38,427 nt of DNA. Source: an uncultured Clostridia bacterium (GTDB lineage Bacteria; Bacillota; Clostridia; Christensenellales; Aristaeellaceae). A program made the position numbers and the translations under genes. The stretch spans positions 1 to 38,427 of the forward strand of contig CAKUFI010000023.1 in the NCBI GenBank assembly GCA_934647305.1, read 5' to 3'. Under the pieces are notes generated by a model. The model searched no databases, was not told where the DNA came from, and was given only the letters and a program-made list of their open reading frames with translations. Shown here piece by piece: positions 24,647 through 32,620 of this stretch; the stretch's first letter is position 1; the number at the start of each line of letters is the position of its first letter.

Positions 24647-24900
24647 GCAGGCTGAGCCTGCACCCACCTGCTGCCGCCGGGCAGGCTGAGCCTGCACCCA
24701 CTTGCTGCCGCCGGAACCACACGAATCTGTCGGCCATAAATTAGAGCCTCCAGATTCTCCGCAGTCAAAAAACTCGAGCATACACTCCACAAGGGCTTGG
24801 GGTCGGTTCTTTCGACGACCGTCGGCCGCCATCAATTGAAGCGGCCGAGGTCTGCGGATTTCCAGAAGGCTTCTGGAAATCACAGGTCGGCTCTGCCGAC
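24647..24900. repeat. modular hairpin repeat block upstream of araC-type gene
   Basis: Two mini-hairpins GCAGGCTGAGCCTGC (24647-24661, 24681-24695) 34 bp apart with TGCTGCCGCCGG linkers, a 35-nt hairpin (24723-24757; GAATCTG arms; loop CATAAATTAGA), a 36-nt hairpin (24817-24852; loop CATCAATTGAA), a 25-nt hairpin (24857-24881) and a mini-hairpin GTCGGCTCTGCCGAC (24886-24900). The block begins 20 bases from the regulator's start codon, so its promoter must lie within or beyond the repeats: on the minus strand TTGACT, 17 bases, TCTAAT falls inside. No gene is seen in 24627-25101. Confidence 0.85.
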
Positions 24901-25061
24901 GCGGGCACCTACCGGGCTGACTGAGACTGCGGCAAGAAACGGAGGGGACTGGAAGTATCCTTTTTCCTTTCCAGTATACTCCGGCGCGCGCCGCCTGTAA
25001 AGAGGGCAACAAGAGAAAAAAACTGGGCAATTTGCGGATAGAAATTGCGCGTTATATGCGG

Positions 25062-25067
25062 TATAAT
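25062..25067 (+). promoter_or_regulatory. -10 box before the NagB-like gene
   Basis: A perfect TATAAT 35 bases before the start codon, with no good -35 box at 16-18 bases (TAGAAA at 17). This is compatible with an activator-dependent promoter, fitting the nearby AraC regulator. Confidence 0.45.
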
Positions 25068-25101
25068 GAGCTTAACTGAAAACTGCAGGAGGATGACCGT
25101 T

Positions 25102-25875
25102 ATGGCGATTTTGAAGGACTTTCAGGCAGACGCGCTGCGCGTGCGCGTTTCGGACAGCCGCGAGGCGATGGGGCGGGACGCGGCCCGCGCGGCGGGGGAG
25201 TGCATCCGGGCGCTGCTGCGCGAAAGGGACGAGATAAACATGATCTTTGCCGCTGCGCCCTCCCAGAACGAGACGCTCAAGTACCTGGCGCGGGAGGAAG
25301 GCATCGACTGGCACCGCGTCAACGCCTTCCACATGGACGAGTACGTGGGGCTGAGCCGCGAGGCGCCCCAGTCGTTCGGCTATTACCTCTGCGAGCACGT
25401 GTTTTCGCTGCTTCCTTTTAAAAGCGTGAATTTCCTGCGCGGCGACGCGCCCGACGCGGCGGCCGAGTGCGCGCGGTATGCAGAGCTGCTGCGCCGCTTC
25501 CCGCCGGACGTGGTGATGCTGGGCATTGGCGAGAACGGCCACATTGCCTTCAACGATCCCTGGGTGGCCGATTTTGACGACCCGGCGCTGGTGAAGCGGG
25601 TGCCGCTCGACCCGGTGTGCCGGCGGCAGCAGGTACACGACGGCTGCTTTGCCTGCCTTGCCGAGGTGCCCGAGTACGCGCTGACGCTGACCGTTCCGGC
25701 GCTGGCGGGGGCAGGCCACCTGTTCTGCACCGTGCCCGCCGCCACCAAGCGCGAGGCGGTGACCCAAACCGTGACCGGCCCGATCGGCAAAGACGTGCCC
25801 GCCACCGTGATGCGCCGCCATCCGGACGCGACGCTCTTTTGCGATCCGGACAGCGCGGCCGGCCTCATCAGGTGA
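25102..25875 (+). CDS. glucosamine-6-phosphate deaminase-like (NagB-like) protein
   Basis: A 257-aa sugar-phosphate isomerase/deaminase of the NagB/RpiA/SoxR-like fold. The motif FHMDEYVGL (residues 76-84) matches NagB and contains its proton-shuttling aspartate. In GIGENGHIAFNDP (141-153), however, the position of the E. coli catalytic Asp141 is Asn145, and that of Glu148 is Asp152; the phosphate loop is AAAPSQNE instead of GLPTGGTP. It is therefore a divergent branch that may act on another sugar phosphate. AGGAGG (25087-25092) precedes ATG 25102; ATG 25093 is too close. It leads a cluster with MocA-type enzymes and nagA. Confidence 0.8.
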   Translation: MAILKDFQADALRVRVSDSREAMGRDAARAAGECIRALLRERDEINMIFAAAPSQNETLKYLAREEGIDWHRVNAFHMDEYVGLSREAPQSFGYYLCEHVFSLLPFKSVNFLRGDAPDAAAECARYAELLRRFPPDVVMLGIGENGHIAFNDPWVADFDDPALVKRVPLDPVCRRQQVHDGCFACLAEVPEYALTLTVPALAGAGHLFCTVPAATKREAVTQTVTGPIGKDVPATVMRRHPDATLFCDPDSAAGLIR

Positions 25876-25880
25876 CGCAT

Positions 25881-26897
25881 ATGACGAACATTGCGTTTTG
25901 CGGCCTGCGGCACGGCCATATCTTCTCCCTGTACGACCTGGCCAAGGCGAATCCCGAGGTGCGCGTCGTAGGGGCCTGGGAGGAGGACGAGGCGGCGCGC
26001 GCTCAGGCAATGGAGAAGATCGCCGAGCCGTTTTACGGCAGCTATGAGCAGCTGCTCGCCGACTCCGGAGTCGAGATCGTGGCGGTGGGCGACTATTACG
26101 GCGTCCGCGGGCAGCGGATTATTCAGGCGCTTCGCGCGGGCAGGCACGTGCTGAGCGACAAGCCGCTGTGTACGCGCCTGAGCGAGCTGGACGAGATCGA
26201 GCGGCTGTGCCGGGAAAAGGGGCTTTATGTAGGCTGCATGCTGGATCTGCGGTATGACCCGTCGCTCCGGCTGGCGGCGCGGCTGGTGCGCGCGGGCGAG
26301 CTGGGCGAGATTCACGCGGTCAACTTTACCGGCCAGCACCCGCTGAATTACGGAACCCGCCCGATGTGGTATTTCGAGCCGGGCAAACACGGCGGCACGT
26401 TCAACGACCTGGCCATACACGGCCTGGACGCGGTGCGCTTCATCACCGGCCTTGACTATCATCGCACGCTCTGCGCCCGGCAGTACAACGCCTTTGCGCG
26501 CGAGCAGCCGGACTTTCCCGACTGCGCCCAGCTGATGGGCGAGTACGAAAACGGCGCGGGTCTGGTGGCCGACGTGTCCTACAGCGCGCCGAACGGCGCT
26601 GCGTTCGACCTGCCTTCCTACTGGCGCTTCAGCTTCTGGGGCGAAAAAGGCATGCTCGAGTGCCGCCTGGGCGAAGGCAGTGTGCTGCTGGCGTGCTCGG
26701 GCGGGCCGGTCGAGCGGCTGGACGCGCCCGCGGTGCGCGAAAACTGCCTCAGCGAGCTGCTGCAGGCCATCCGCGGCCAGGCCACCGTCTTCCCGCCCAA
26801 CGACGCGCTTCTTTCCGCCCGCGTGGCGCTCGAGGTGCAGGGGGAGGGAACGTTCGAGAGGCGGCCTTTGTCGGCAGGGCCGACGGCCAGCTGCTAG
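25881..26897 (+). CDS. Gfo/Idh/MocA-family oxidoreductase 1
   Basis: A 338-aa NAD(P)-dependent sugar dehydrogenase type protein. The N-terminal Rossmann part starts TNIAFCGLRHGHI, with the usual glycine-rich loop altered to GLRHGH. The dinucleotide/substrate lysine is in SDKP (D93, K94), and the catalytic pair is D176 and H180 in NDLAIHGLD. AGGTGA overlaps the end of the NagB-like gene 5 bases upstream, so the two are co-transcribed. The last residues (LSAGPTASC) are encoded by a mini-hairpin of the repeat family (26870-26884) and the adjoining linker, replacing the original end. The substrate is unknown. Confidence 0.88.
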   Translation: MTNIAFCGLRHGHIFSLYDLAKANPEVRVVGAWEEDEAARAQAMEKIAEPFYGSYEQLLADSGVEIVAVGDYYGVRGQRIIQALRAGRHVLSDKPLCTRLSELDEIERLCREKGLYVGCMLDLRYDPSLRLAARLVRAGELGEIHAVNFTGQHPLNYGTRPMWYFEPGKHGGTFNDLAIHGLDAVRFITGLDYHRTLCARQYNAFAREQPDFPDCAQLMGEYENGAGLVADVSYSAPNGAAFDLPSYWRFSFWGEKGMLECRLGEGSVLLACSGGPVERLDAPAVRENCLSELLQAIRGQATVFPPNDALLSARVALEVQGEGTFERRPLSAGPTASC

Positions 26898-26944
26898 CGC
26901 CGGCCACACGAATCCCTCGGCCATAAATTGGAGCCTCAGGATTC
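26870..26944. repeat. modular hairpin repeat at the 3' end of MocA 1
   Basis: Mini-hairpin GTCGGCAGGGCCGAC (26870-26884) inside the coding end of MocA 1, short linker with the stop codon TAG (26895-26897), then a 35-nt hairpin (26910-26944; GAATCC and GGATTC arms; loop CATAAATTGGA). The rest of the gap to 27121 has a long-range pair TTCGGGGAA (26950) and TTCCCCGAA (27060) but no gene. Confidence 0.8.
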
Positions 26945-27121
26945 TTCGTGCGTCAAACTTCGGGGAATCTGCCCCATAAGAGAGAACGAAAGACGCCTCC
27001 CCAGACCCCACCCGGAAAACACCATGATCCGCGCAAAAAATAAACGAGGACAGGTGTGGTTCCCCGAATGAGGCGCGGGGCAGGAGACGTGAAGCCGCCC
27101 ATTAAAAAGGAGGAAAAGCAG

Positions 27122-28189
27122 ATGAAAAAGCTGAGAGTGGCGATTATCGGACAGGGAAGAAGCGGCCGGGACATTCACGGCGCGTTTTTTCGCAGCGAAC
27201 ACAACGACAAATATGAGGTGGTCGCGGTCGTGGACGAGCTGGACTTCAGGCGCGAGCGGGCGAAGCAGGAATTCGGCTGCGACGTGTACGCCGACCATCG
27301 CGAGCTGTACGGCCGCACAGACATCGACCTGGTGGTCAACAGCACCTATTCGCACCTGCACTACCCGGTGACGATGGATCTGCTGACCCACGGCTTCAAC
27401 GTCGTGGTCGAGAAGCCCTTCTCCGCGCATAAGGAGGAGTGCGAGGCGATGATCCGCGCGGCGAAGGAGCACGACCGGATGCTGTGCGTGTTCCAGCAGT
27501 CGCACTTCGCGCCCTACTACCGCCGCATCCGCGAGATACTGGCCGAGGGCAGGCTGGGCCGCCCCGTGCAGGTGAGCATTCATTTCAACGGCTTTGCGCG
27601 CCGCTGGGACTGGCAGTGCTCGCAGCGCTTTTACGGCGGCAGTCTGCGCAACACCGGCCCGCACCCGCTGGAGCAGGCGCTGGACATCCTGGACATGGAC
27701 ACGCTGCCGCAGGTGGTTTCCCGCCTGGATCGCGTGAACACCTTCGGCGACGCGGAGGACTACGTGAAGATCCTGATGCTGGCCCCGGGCAAGCCGGTGA
27801 TCGACCTGGAAATCAGCAGCTGCGACGCGTACAACGGTGGCGTGCTGTATAACGTGCAGTGCGAGCACGGCTGCCTGAAGGCCACGATGAAACACATCAG
27901 CTATCAGTACTACGTGCCCGCCGACGAGCCGGCGCGCGCTTTGACGCTGGAGTCCCTGCGTGGCGAGGACGGCACGCCCCGCTACTGCTCCGAGCAGCTG
28001 ACCTGGCACAAGGAGGAGGAAGACCTGTCCGGCACCTCGTTCGACGCGGCGGTCAGGGCCTACTACGACAACATCTACGCTCACCTGACCGAGGGCGCGC
28101 CGCTGGTCATCCGGCCGGAGAAGATTGCCCAGCAGATCGAGCTGATCGAGGAAGTGCATCGCCAGAACCCGATGCCCATCCGCTTCTGA
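27122..28189 (+). CDS. Gfo/Idh/MocA-family oxidoreductase 2
   Basis: A 355-aa NAD(P)-dependent dehydrogenase-like protein. It begins MKKLRVAIIGQGRSGRDIHG with an intact GxGxxG-type loop, has the classical EKPFS motif (E97, K98, P99) and a histidine in RNTGPHPLEQALDIL (H181) at the catalytic position. A strong AAAAGGAGG lies 8 bases before ATG 27122. It is 8 bases from nagA and clearly in its operon. Its sequence differs from the other two MocA proteins here, so they are not recent duplicates. It could oxidise or epimerise the sugar handled by the NagB-like enzyme; the substrate is unknown. Confidence 0.9.
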   Translation: MKKLRVAIIGQGRSGRDIHGAFFRSEHNDKYEVVAVVDELDFRRERAKQEFGCDVYADHRELYGRTDIDLVVNSTYSHLHYPVTMDLLTHGFNVVVEKPFSAHKEECEAMIRAAKEHDRMLCVFQQSHFAPYYRRIREILAEGRLGRPVQVSIHFNGFARRWDWQCSQRFYGGSLRNTGPHPLEQALDILDMDTLPQVVSRLDRVNTFGDAEDYVKILMLAPGKPVIDLEISSCDAYNGGVLYNVQCEHGCLKATMKHISYQYYVPADEPARALTLESLRGEDGTPRYCSEQLTWHKEEEDLSGTSFDAAVRAYYDNIYAHLTEGAPLVIRPEKIAQQIELIEEVHRQNPMPIRF

Positions 28190-28197
28190 GGCGCGAT

Positions 28198-29367
28198 ATG
28201 ATGACGAAAATCATAAACGGCCGCCTGATTCGCAGCGGCAGAGTTCAGGACGGCCTGAACGTAATCCTTGAGGACGGGCGTATTGCCGAGGTAACCGCGC
28301 GCGACCTGCCATCGGACACGGTGATTGACGCGCGGGGACAGTACGTCTCACCCGGCTTTATCGACATCCACACCCACGGCGGCGGCGACGCGGACTTCAT
28401 GGACGGCACGCCCGAGGCCTTCCTGACCGCGGCCGAGCTGCACGCCCGCTTCGGCACGACCACCCTCGTGCCCACGGCGACCTCCGGCACGGCCGAGGAA
28501 ATGAGCGGCATGGAAGCGGCCTTTGAGCGGGCGCTCTCGAAAAACGAACGGGGCGCGGACATGCCCGGACTGCACCTGGAGGGGCCGTACTTCTCCATGG
28601 CGCAGCGAGGCGCGCAGGACCCCAAATACGTGCGCAATCCAGATCCGGCGGAGTACCTGCCCATCCTTGAGCGTTCGAGGCACATCCTGCGCTGGAGCGC
28701 GGCTCCCGAGCTGCCCGGCGCGCTGGAATTCGGCCGGGAGCTGAAAAGGCGGGGCATACTCGCCGCCATCGGCCACACCGACGCGGACTACGACCAGGTG
28801 GTCGCCGCGGCAAAGGCCGGGTACTCCCACGTGACCCACCTGTATTCCTGCATGAGCACGGTGCACCGCAAAAACGCCTTCCGGTACGCGGGCGTGGTCG
28901 AGGCGGCGTATCTGCTCGATGAGCTGACGGTCGAGGTGATTGCCGACGGCGTGCACCTGCCTGCCTCGCTTCTGCAGTTCGTCTATCGCTTCAAGGGGCC
29001 GGACAAGATCGCGCTGGTCACCGACTCGATGCGCGGCGCGGGCATGCCGGACGGACTGAGCGTACTGGGCAGCCGCAAAAACGGCCAGCAGGTGCTCATC
29101 GAGGACGGCGTGGCCAAGTTGATGGACCGCAGCGCCTTCGCGGGCAGCGTGGCGACCACCGACCGGCTGGTGCGCAACATGATTCGCCTGGGCGGCGCGA
29201 GCCTGCCCGACGCGGTGAAGATGGCGACCGAAACGCCCGCCCGCATCATGGGCTTTGCCGACCGCGGACGGCTCGAGGCCGGCCTGCGCGCCGACCTGGT
29301 CTTCTTCGACGACGACATTCGCGTTTCCCGCACGATGGCGGCGGGACGCACGATCTTTGAGCAATAA
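28198..29367 (+). CDS. nagA: N-acetylglucosamine-6-phosphate deacetylase
   Basis: A 389-aa amidohydrolase that removes acetate from N-acetylglucosamine 6-phosphate, making glucosamine 6-phosphate. All metal and catalytic residues are visible: H58 and H60 in FIDIHTHGGGD, E128 in GLHLEGPYFS, H193 in IGHTDADY, H214 in HVTHLYSCMS and the catalytic base D276 in VTDSMRGAG. GAGGCG lies 6 bases before ATG 28198; the next codon is also ATG (28201) and may be the true start. It lies between two MocA-family genes. Its presence is the best evidence that the cluster processes an N-acetylated amino sugar. Confidence 0.93.
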   Translation: MMTKIINGRLIRSGRVQDGLNVILEDGRIAEVTARDLPSDTVIDARGQYVSPGFIDIHTHGGGDADFMDGTPEAFLTAAELHARFGTTTLVPTATSGTAEEMSGMEAAFERALSKNERGADMPGLHLEGPYFSMAQRGAQDPKYVRNPDPAEYLPILERSRHILRWSAAPELPGALEFGRELKRRGILAAIGHTDADYDQVVAAAKAGYSHVTHLYSCMSTVHRKNAFRYAGVVEAAYLLDELTVEVIADGVHLPASLLQFVYRFKGPDKIALVTDSMRGAGMPDGLSVLGSRKNGQQVLIEDGVAKLMDRSAFAGSVATTDRLVRNMIRLGGASLPDAVKMATETPARIMGFADRGRLEAGLRADLVFFDDDIRVSRTMAAGRTIFEQ

Positions 29368-29379
29368 GGAGTGATAAAG

Positions 29380-30261
29380 ATGTATCGAATCGGCATTCTG
29401 GGCACCGAAAACTCTCACGCCATGGCCTTCACCGAGATCTTCAACGGCCTGAAGCCCGAGCTTGCGGGCGAGTTTGACGACATTCGCGTCGTGGCCGTGG
29501 GCGGGAAATATCCCGAAGAGAGCCGCAAGGTCGCCGAGCGCGGAGGAATTGAGTACATTGTGGATAAGCCCGAGGACATGCTGGGCCTGGTGGACGCGGT
29601 GATGGTTACCGCCCGCGACGGCCGTCAGCACGCGCCCTTCGCCCGCCCGTTCATCGAGGTCGGCCTGCCCGCGTTCATCGACAAGCCCTTCACCCGCGAC
29701 CCGCAGGAGGCGCTTGCGCTGGTTCGCCTGGCGAAGGAGAAAAAGGTACCGCTTGTGGGCGGCTCCTCGGTCAAGCTGTGCGCGGGCGTGCAGAAGCTGC
29801 GCGCGCAGGTGCTGGCCCACCCGGGCAGGGTACTGGGCGGCGACGTGACCGCCCCGGTCAGCATGGTCAACGACTACGGCGACTTCTGGTTCTACGCGGC
29901 GCACCTGGCGGAGAGCTGCCTGGCCACCTTCGGCTACGATCCGCAGTGGATCTGGGCCAGCAGGCACCGCGGCGGCGTGACGGCGGTCGTGCACTATGAG
30001 GATTACGAGGTCACCAACCACTTCCTCAGCGATACCTACTGCTACTCCGGCACGGTCAACACCCGCGAGGGCTGCTTCTACGAGCCGCTGGACATCAGCG
30101 ACATCTACGCCCTCGAGTGCCGCAGCTTCGCCAAAATGCTGCGCACCGGCGAGATGGACTTCACCTATGAGCAGCTGCTCAAGCCGGTCGATTACATCGC
30201 CGCGATTGAGAAGTCCTTCTGGACGGGCGCGCGGCAGATGCTTCCCGGACGGGTGCTGTAA
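29380..30261 (+). CDS. Gfo/Idh/MocA-family oxidoreductase 3
   Basis: A 293-aa MocA-type protein, shorter than its two neighbours. The N-terminus YRIGILGTENSHAMAF replaces the usual glycine loop with GTENSHA, and the lysine motif is IDKPF (101-104). The C-terminal domain (SSVKLCAGVQKLRAQV to GARQMLPGRVL) is compact. AAGGAG ends 8 bases before ATG 29380, inside the end of nagA; a GTG at 29371 lies on that site and is rejected. It is the last gene of the cluster, closed by a GC-rich terminator. It may be an NAD(P)-binding enzyme with an unusual cofactor loop, or one that has lost activity. Confidence 0.87.
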   Translation: MYRIGILGTENSHAMAFTEIFNGLKPELAGEFDDIRVVAVGGKYPEESRKVAERGGIEYIVDKPEDMLGLVDAVMVTARDGRQHAPFARPFIEVGLPAFIDKPFTRDPQEALALVRLAKEKKVPLVGGSSVKLCAGVQKLRAQVLAHPGRVLGGDVTAPVSMVNDYGDFWFYAAHLAESCLATFGYDPQWIWASRHRGGVTAVVHYEDYEVTNHFLSDTYCYSGTVNTREGCFYEPLDISDIYALECRSFAKMLRTGEMDFTYEQLLKPVDYIAAIEKSFWTGARQMLPGRVL

Positions 30262-30276
30262 AAAAGCGAATACGAA

Positions 30277-30314
30277 CCGCCGCGGTCTCATGGGCGAGGC
30301 CGCGGCGGCTTTGT
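30277..30314 (+). terminator. terminator of the amino-sugar cluster
   Basis: CCGCCGCGG (30277-30285) and CCGCGGCGG (30300-30308) form a 9-bp stem followed by CTTTGT, 15 bases after the last MocA stop. Confidence 0.75.
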
Positions 30315-30341
30315 CTGCGCTGAAAAATTACACAGAGCTGT

Positions 30342-30372
30342 TTGACCCTACAACCGCTGCAGAGTTTATAAT
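30342..30372 (+). promoter_or_regulatory. promoter of the MATE 5-merR pair, long spacer
   Basis: TTGACC (30342-30347) and TATAAT (30367-30372) are separated by 19 bases. Over-long 19-bp spacers are the hallmark of promoters activated by MerR-family proteins, which untwist the DNA. The gene for such a regulator lies at the end of this transcript. Confidence 0.65.
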
Positions 30373-30405
30373 GAGCACGTGAAAAACAGACGAGGGGCGT
30401 TTTCT

Positions 30406-31743
30406 GTGCGCAGAAACCTGACGGAGGGCGGCGTATTCAAGAACGTATTGCTTTTTTCGCTGCCGTACCTGCTTTCCTACTTTCTCCAGACGCTGTACGG
30501 CATGGCGGATTTGTTCATCGTCGGCCAGTTTGAGGGCGTGGCCAGCACCACGGCGGTATCGATCGGCAGCCAGGTGATGCACATGCTCACGGTGATGATC
30601 GTGGGCCTGGCGATGGGTTCGACTGTGTCCATCGGGCAGGCGGTGGGCGGAGGCCGGGAAAAGCAGGCCGCGCGCTCCATCGGCAACACGGCCACGCTGT
30701 TCATGAGCCTGTCCGTGCTGCTGATGGCCGGGCTGCTGCTGCTGGTGCGGCCGATCGTGCGGGTCATGTCCACGCCCGAGGCTGCCGTTTCCGGCGCCGA
30801 GGCCTACCTGACAATCTGCTTCATCGGCATCCCGTTCATCACGGCCTACAACATCATCAGCTCCATTTTCCGCGGCCTGGGGGACAGCAAAAGTCCCATG
30901 TACTTTATCGCCGTGGCCTGCGCGGTCAATATCGCGCTGGACTACCTGTTCATGGGTGCGCTGCACCTGGGGCCGGCGGGCGCGGCGCTGGGCACGACGC
31001 TCTCTCAGGCGGTCAGCGTCGCGGTCTCGCTGATCGTCATCCGGAAGCGCAATATTGGCGTGCCTCTGGCACGCGAGGACTTCAAACCCGACCGGCAGGC
31101 CATGGGGAGCATCCTGAAGATCGGCGTGCCCGTCGCGCTGCAGGACGGCCTGATTCAGGTGGCCTTTATCGTGATTACGATTATCGCCAATCAGCGCGGG
31201 CTGACCGACGCGGCGGCGGTAGGCATCGTGGAAAAGGTCATCAGCTTCCTGTTCCTGGTGCCCTCGTCGATGCTGTCGACGGTCTCGGCGCTGGGCGCGC
31301 AGAACATCGGCGCGGGCAAGCCGGAGCGCGCGGTGCGTACATTGGGCTATGCCTGCCTGCTGGCGGCCGGATTTGGACTGACAGTGGCGGCGGCGCTTCA
31401 GTTCGTCGCCGAGGGGATTGTGGGTCTGTTCACGACTGATTCGGGCGCGATTGCCGCGGGCGGCCAGTATCTGCGCGGCTACATCTGGGACTGCCTCTTT
31501 GCGGGGCTGCACTTCAGCTTCAGCGGCTATTTCTGCGCCTGCGGAAAGTCCGGCCTGTCCTTCCTGCACAACATCATCGCCATCGCGCTGGTGCGCGTGC
31601 CGGGCGTGTATCTGACCAGCCGCCTGTTCCCGGAGACGCTGCTGCCCATGGGCCTGGCCACCGCGGCCGGTTCGCTCCTGTCGGTCGTGATCTGCGTGGT
31701 CGCCTTTGCGGCGCTCAGGCGACGGGAGGCGGCGCATGGATAA
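30406..31743 (+). CDS. MATE family efflux transporter 5 (GTG start)
   Basis: A 445-aa MATE exporter (RRNLTEGGVFKNVLLFSLPYLLSYFLQTLYGMADLFIVGQF), from a different branch than the four at the left end. The start at GTG 30406 has GAGGGG 8 bases upstream. An in-frame GTG at 30379 would coincide with the expected transcription start and lacks a ribosome binding site. Family marks include SIFRGLGDSKSPMYF and GAQNIGAGKPERA. Its end overlaps the MerR gene by 8 bases, so exporter and regulator are translated together. With the 19-bp spacer promoter, this looks like a drug-induced export module similar in plan to Bmr/BmrR, though MATE rather than MFS. Confidence 0.92.
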   Translation: MRRNLTEGGVFKNVLLFSLPYLLSYFLQTLYGMADLFIVGQFEGVASTTAVSIGSQVMHMLTVMIVGLAMGSTVSIGQAVGGGREKQAARSIGNTATLFMSLSVLLMAGLLLLVRPIVRVMSTPEAAVSGAEAYLTICFIGIPFITAYNIISSIFRGLGDSKSPMYFIAVACAVNIALDYLFMGALHLGPAGAALGTTLSQAVSVAVSLIVIRKRNIGVPLAREDFKPDRQAMGSILKIGVPVALQDGLIQVAFIVITIIANQRGLTDAAAVGIVEKVISFLFLVPSSMLSTVSALGAQNIGAGKPERAVRTLGYACLLAAGFGLTVAAALQFVAEGIVGLFTTDSGAIAAGGQYLRGYIWDCLFAGLHFSFSGYFCACGKSGLSFLHNIIAIALVRVPGVYLTSRLFPETLLPMGLATAAGSLLSVVICVVAFAALRRREAAHG

Positions 31744-32553
31744 GCTGTTTCGCATCGGCGACGTGGCCCGGCTGTTCCACCTGAGCGTGAGCAGCCTGCG
31801 GCACTACGAGGACGAGGGGCTGCTCGTTCCCGAAAAAATCGACCCGGACACCGGCTACCGCTATTACAGCGTGCGCCAGTTTGAGGTGCTCAACACCATC
31901 CGCTATCTGCGGGCGCTGGACATGCCGCTTTCGGAGATCGGGGATTTCCTGAAAAACCGGGATGTGGAGAAGATCGAGGAAAAGCTGCTCCGACAGAAGC
32001 AGGCCGTGGCGGAAAAGCGCCGGGAGCTGCTGCGCATCGAGCGGCGGATTGACAATCGCCTGGCACGGCTCCGGGAGGCGCAGGACGCGCGATTGGGGGA
32101 GGTCCTCCTGCGCGACGCGCCCGCCTGCCGGGTGGTCTGGCTGCAGAAGGAGCTGCGCCTGAACAGCTTCCTGGACATGGAAGGGGCCATTCGCTGCCTG
32201 GACGAGTGCCAGAGCGAGACGGCGATTTTCCTGGGCAAGGTGGGGGCGAGCATGTCGGCAGAGCGCCTGAAAAACGGGGGGTACGATGGCATTTTTCTGG
32301 TGCTGGACGACGAGGATCGATACGAAGGTGAGACGATCCTTCTGCCCGAAACGCTCTGCGCGACGGTGCGCTTTCGGGGCAGTCATCCCGAGGCGCCTGC
32401 GCAGTACGCCCGGATGATGGACTACATGCAGGCGCATGGCCTGGAAATCGCGGGTTTTTCGCGCGAAATTACGCTGATCGACTACGGCCTCACCAGTGAT
32501 CCGGACAAGTTCGTGACCGAGATCAGCATCCCGGTGAAGAAAAACAGGGCTGA
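31736..32553 (+). CDS. MerR-family regulator, stop codon apparently lost
   Basis: MerR HTH protein: residues 1-75 give FRIGDVARLFHLSVSSLRHYEDEGLL and DTGYRYYSVRQFEVLNTIRYLRAL, then a dimer coiled coil (VEKIEEKLLRQKQAVAEKRRELLRIE) and a GyrI/BmrR-like effector domain ending TEISIPVKK. GGGAGG precedes ATG 31736, inside the end of MATE 5. In frame there is no stop until 33940, deep in the opposite-strand flavoprotein gene. A run of five A at 32540-32544 explains it: with six A the frame would read KKKQG and stop at TGA 32551-32553, just before the terminator. I end the feature there. A real deletion or an assembly error are both possible. Confidence 0.75.
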
Positions 32554-32560
32554 AAATGAT

Positions 32561-32598
32561 AGAAAACCGGCCGCCCAATTGCAGGCGGTCGGTTTTCT
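32561..32598. terminator. 15-bp terminator between merR and the flavoprotein gene
   Basis: AGAAAACCG plus CCGCC (32561-32575) pair with GGCGG plus CGGTTTTCT (32584-32598), with one G-T pair. A-rich and T-rich arm ends make it bidirectional for the convergent genes. The open merR frame runs through it. Confidence 0.8.
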
Positions 32599-32620
32599 GT
32601 ATGATTGCAGCTGTGCGGGG

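Noticed and set aside
28348..30291. Minus-strand open frame of 647 codons over nagA and MocA 3
   Set aside because: It is antisense to two well-supported genes with motifs; no domain is recognisable in it.
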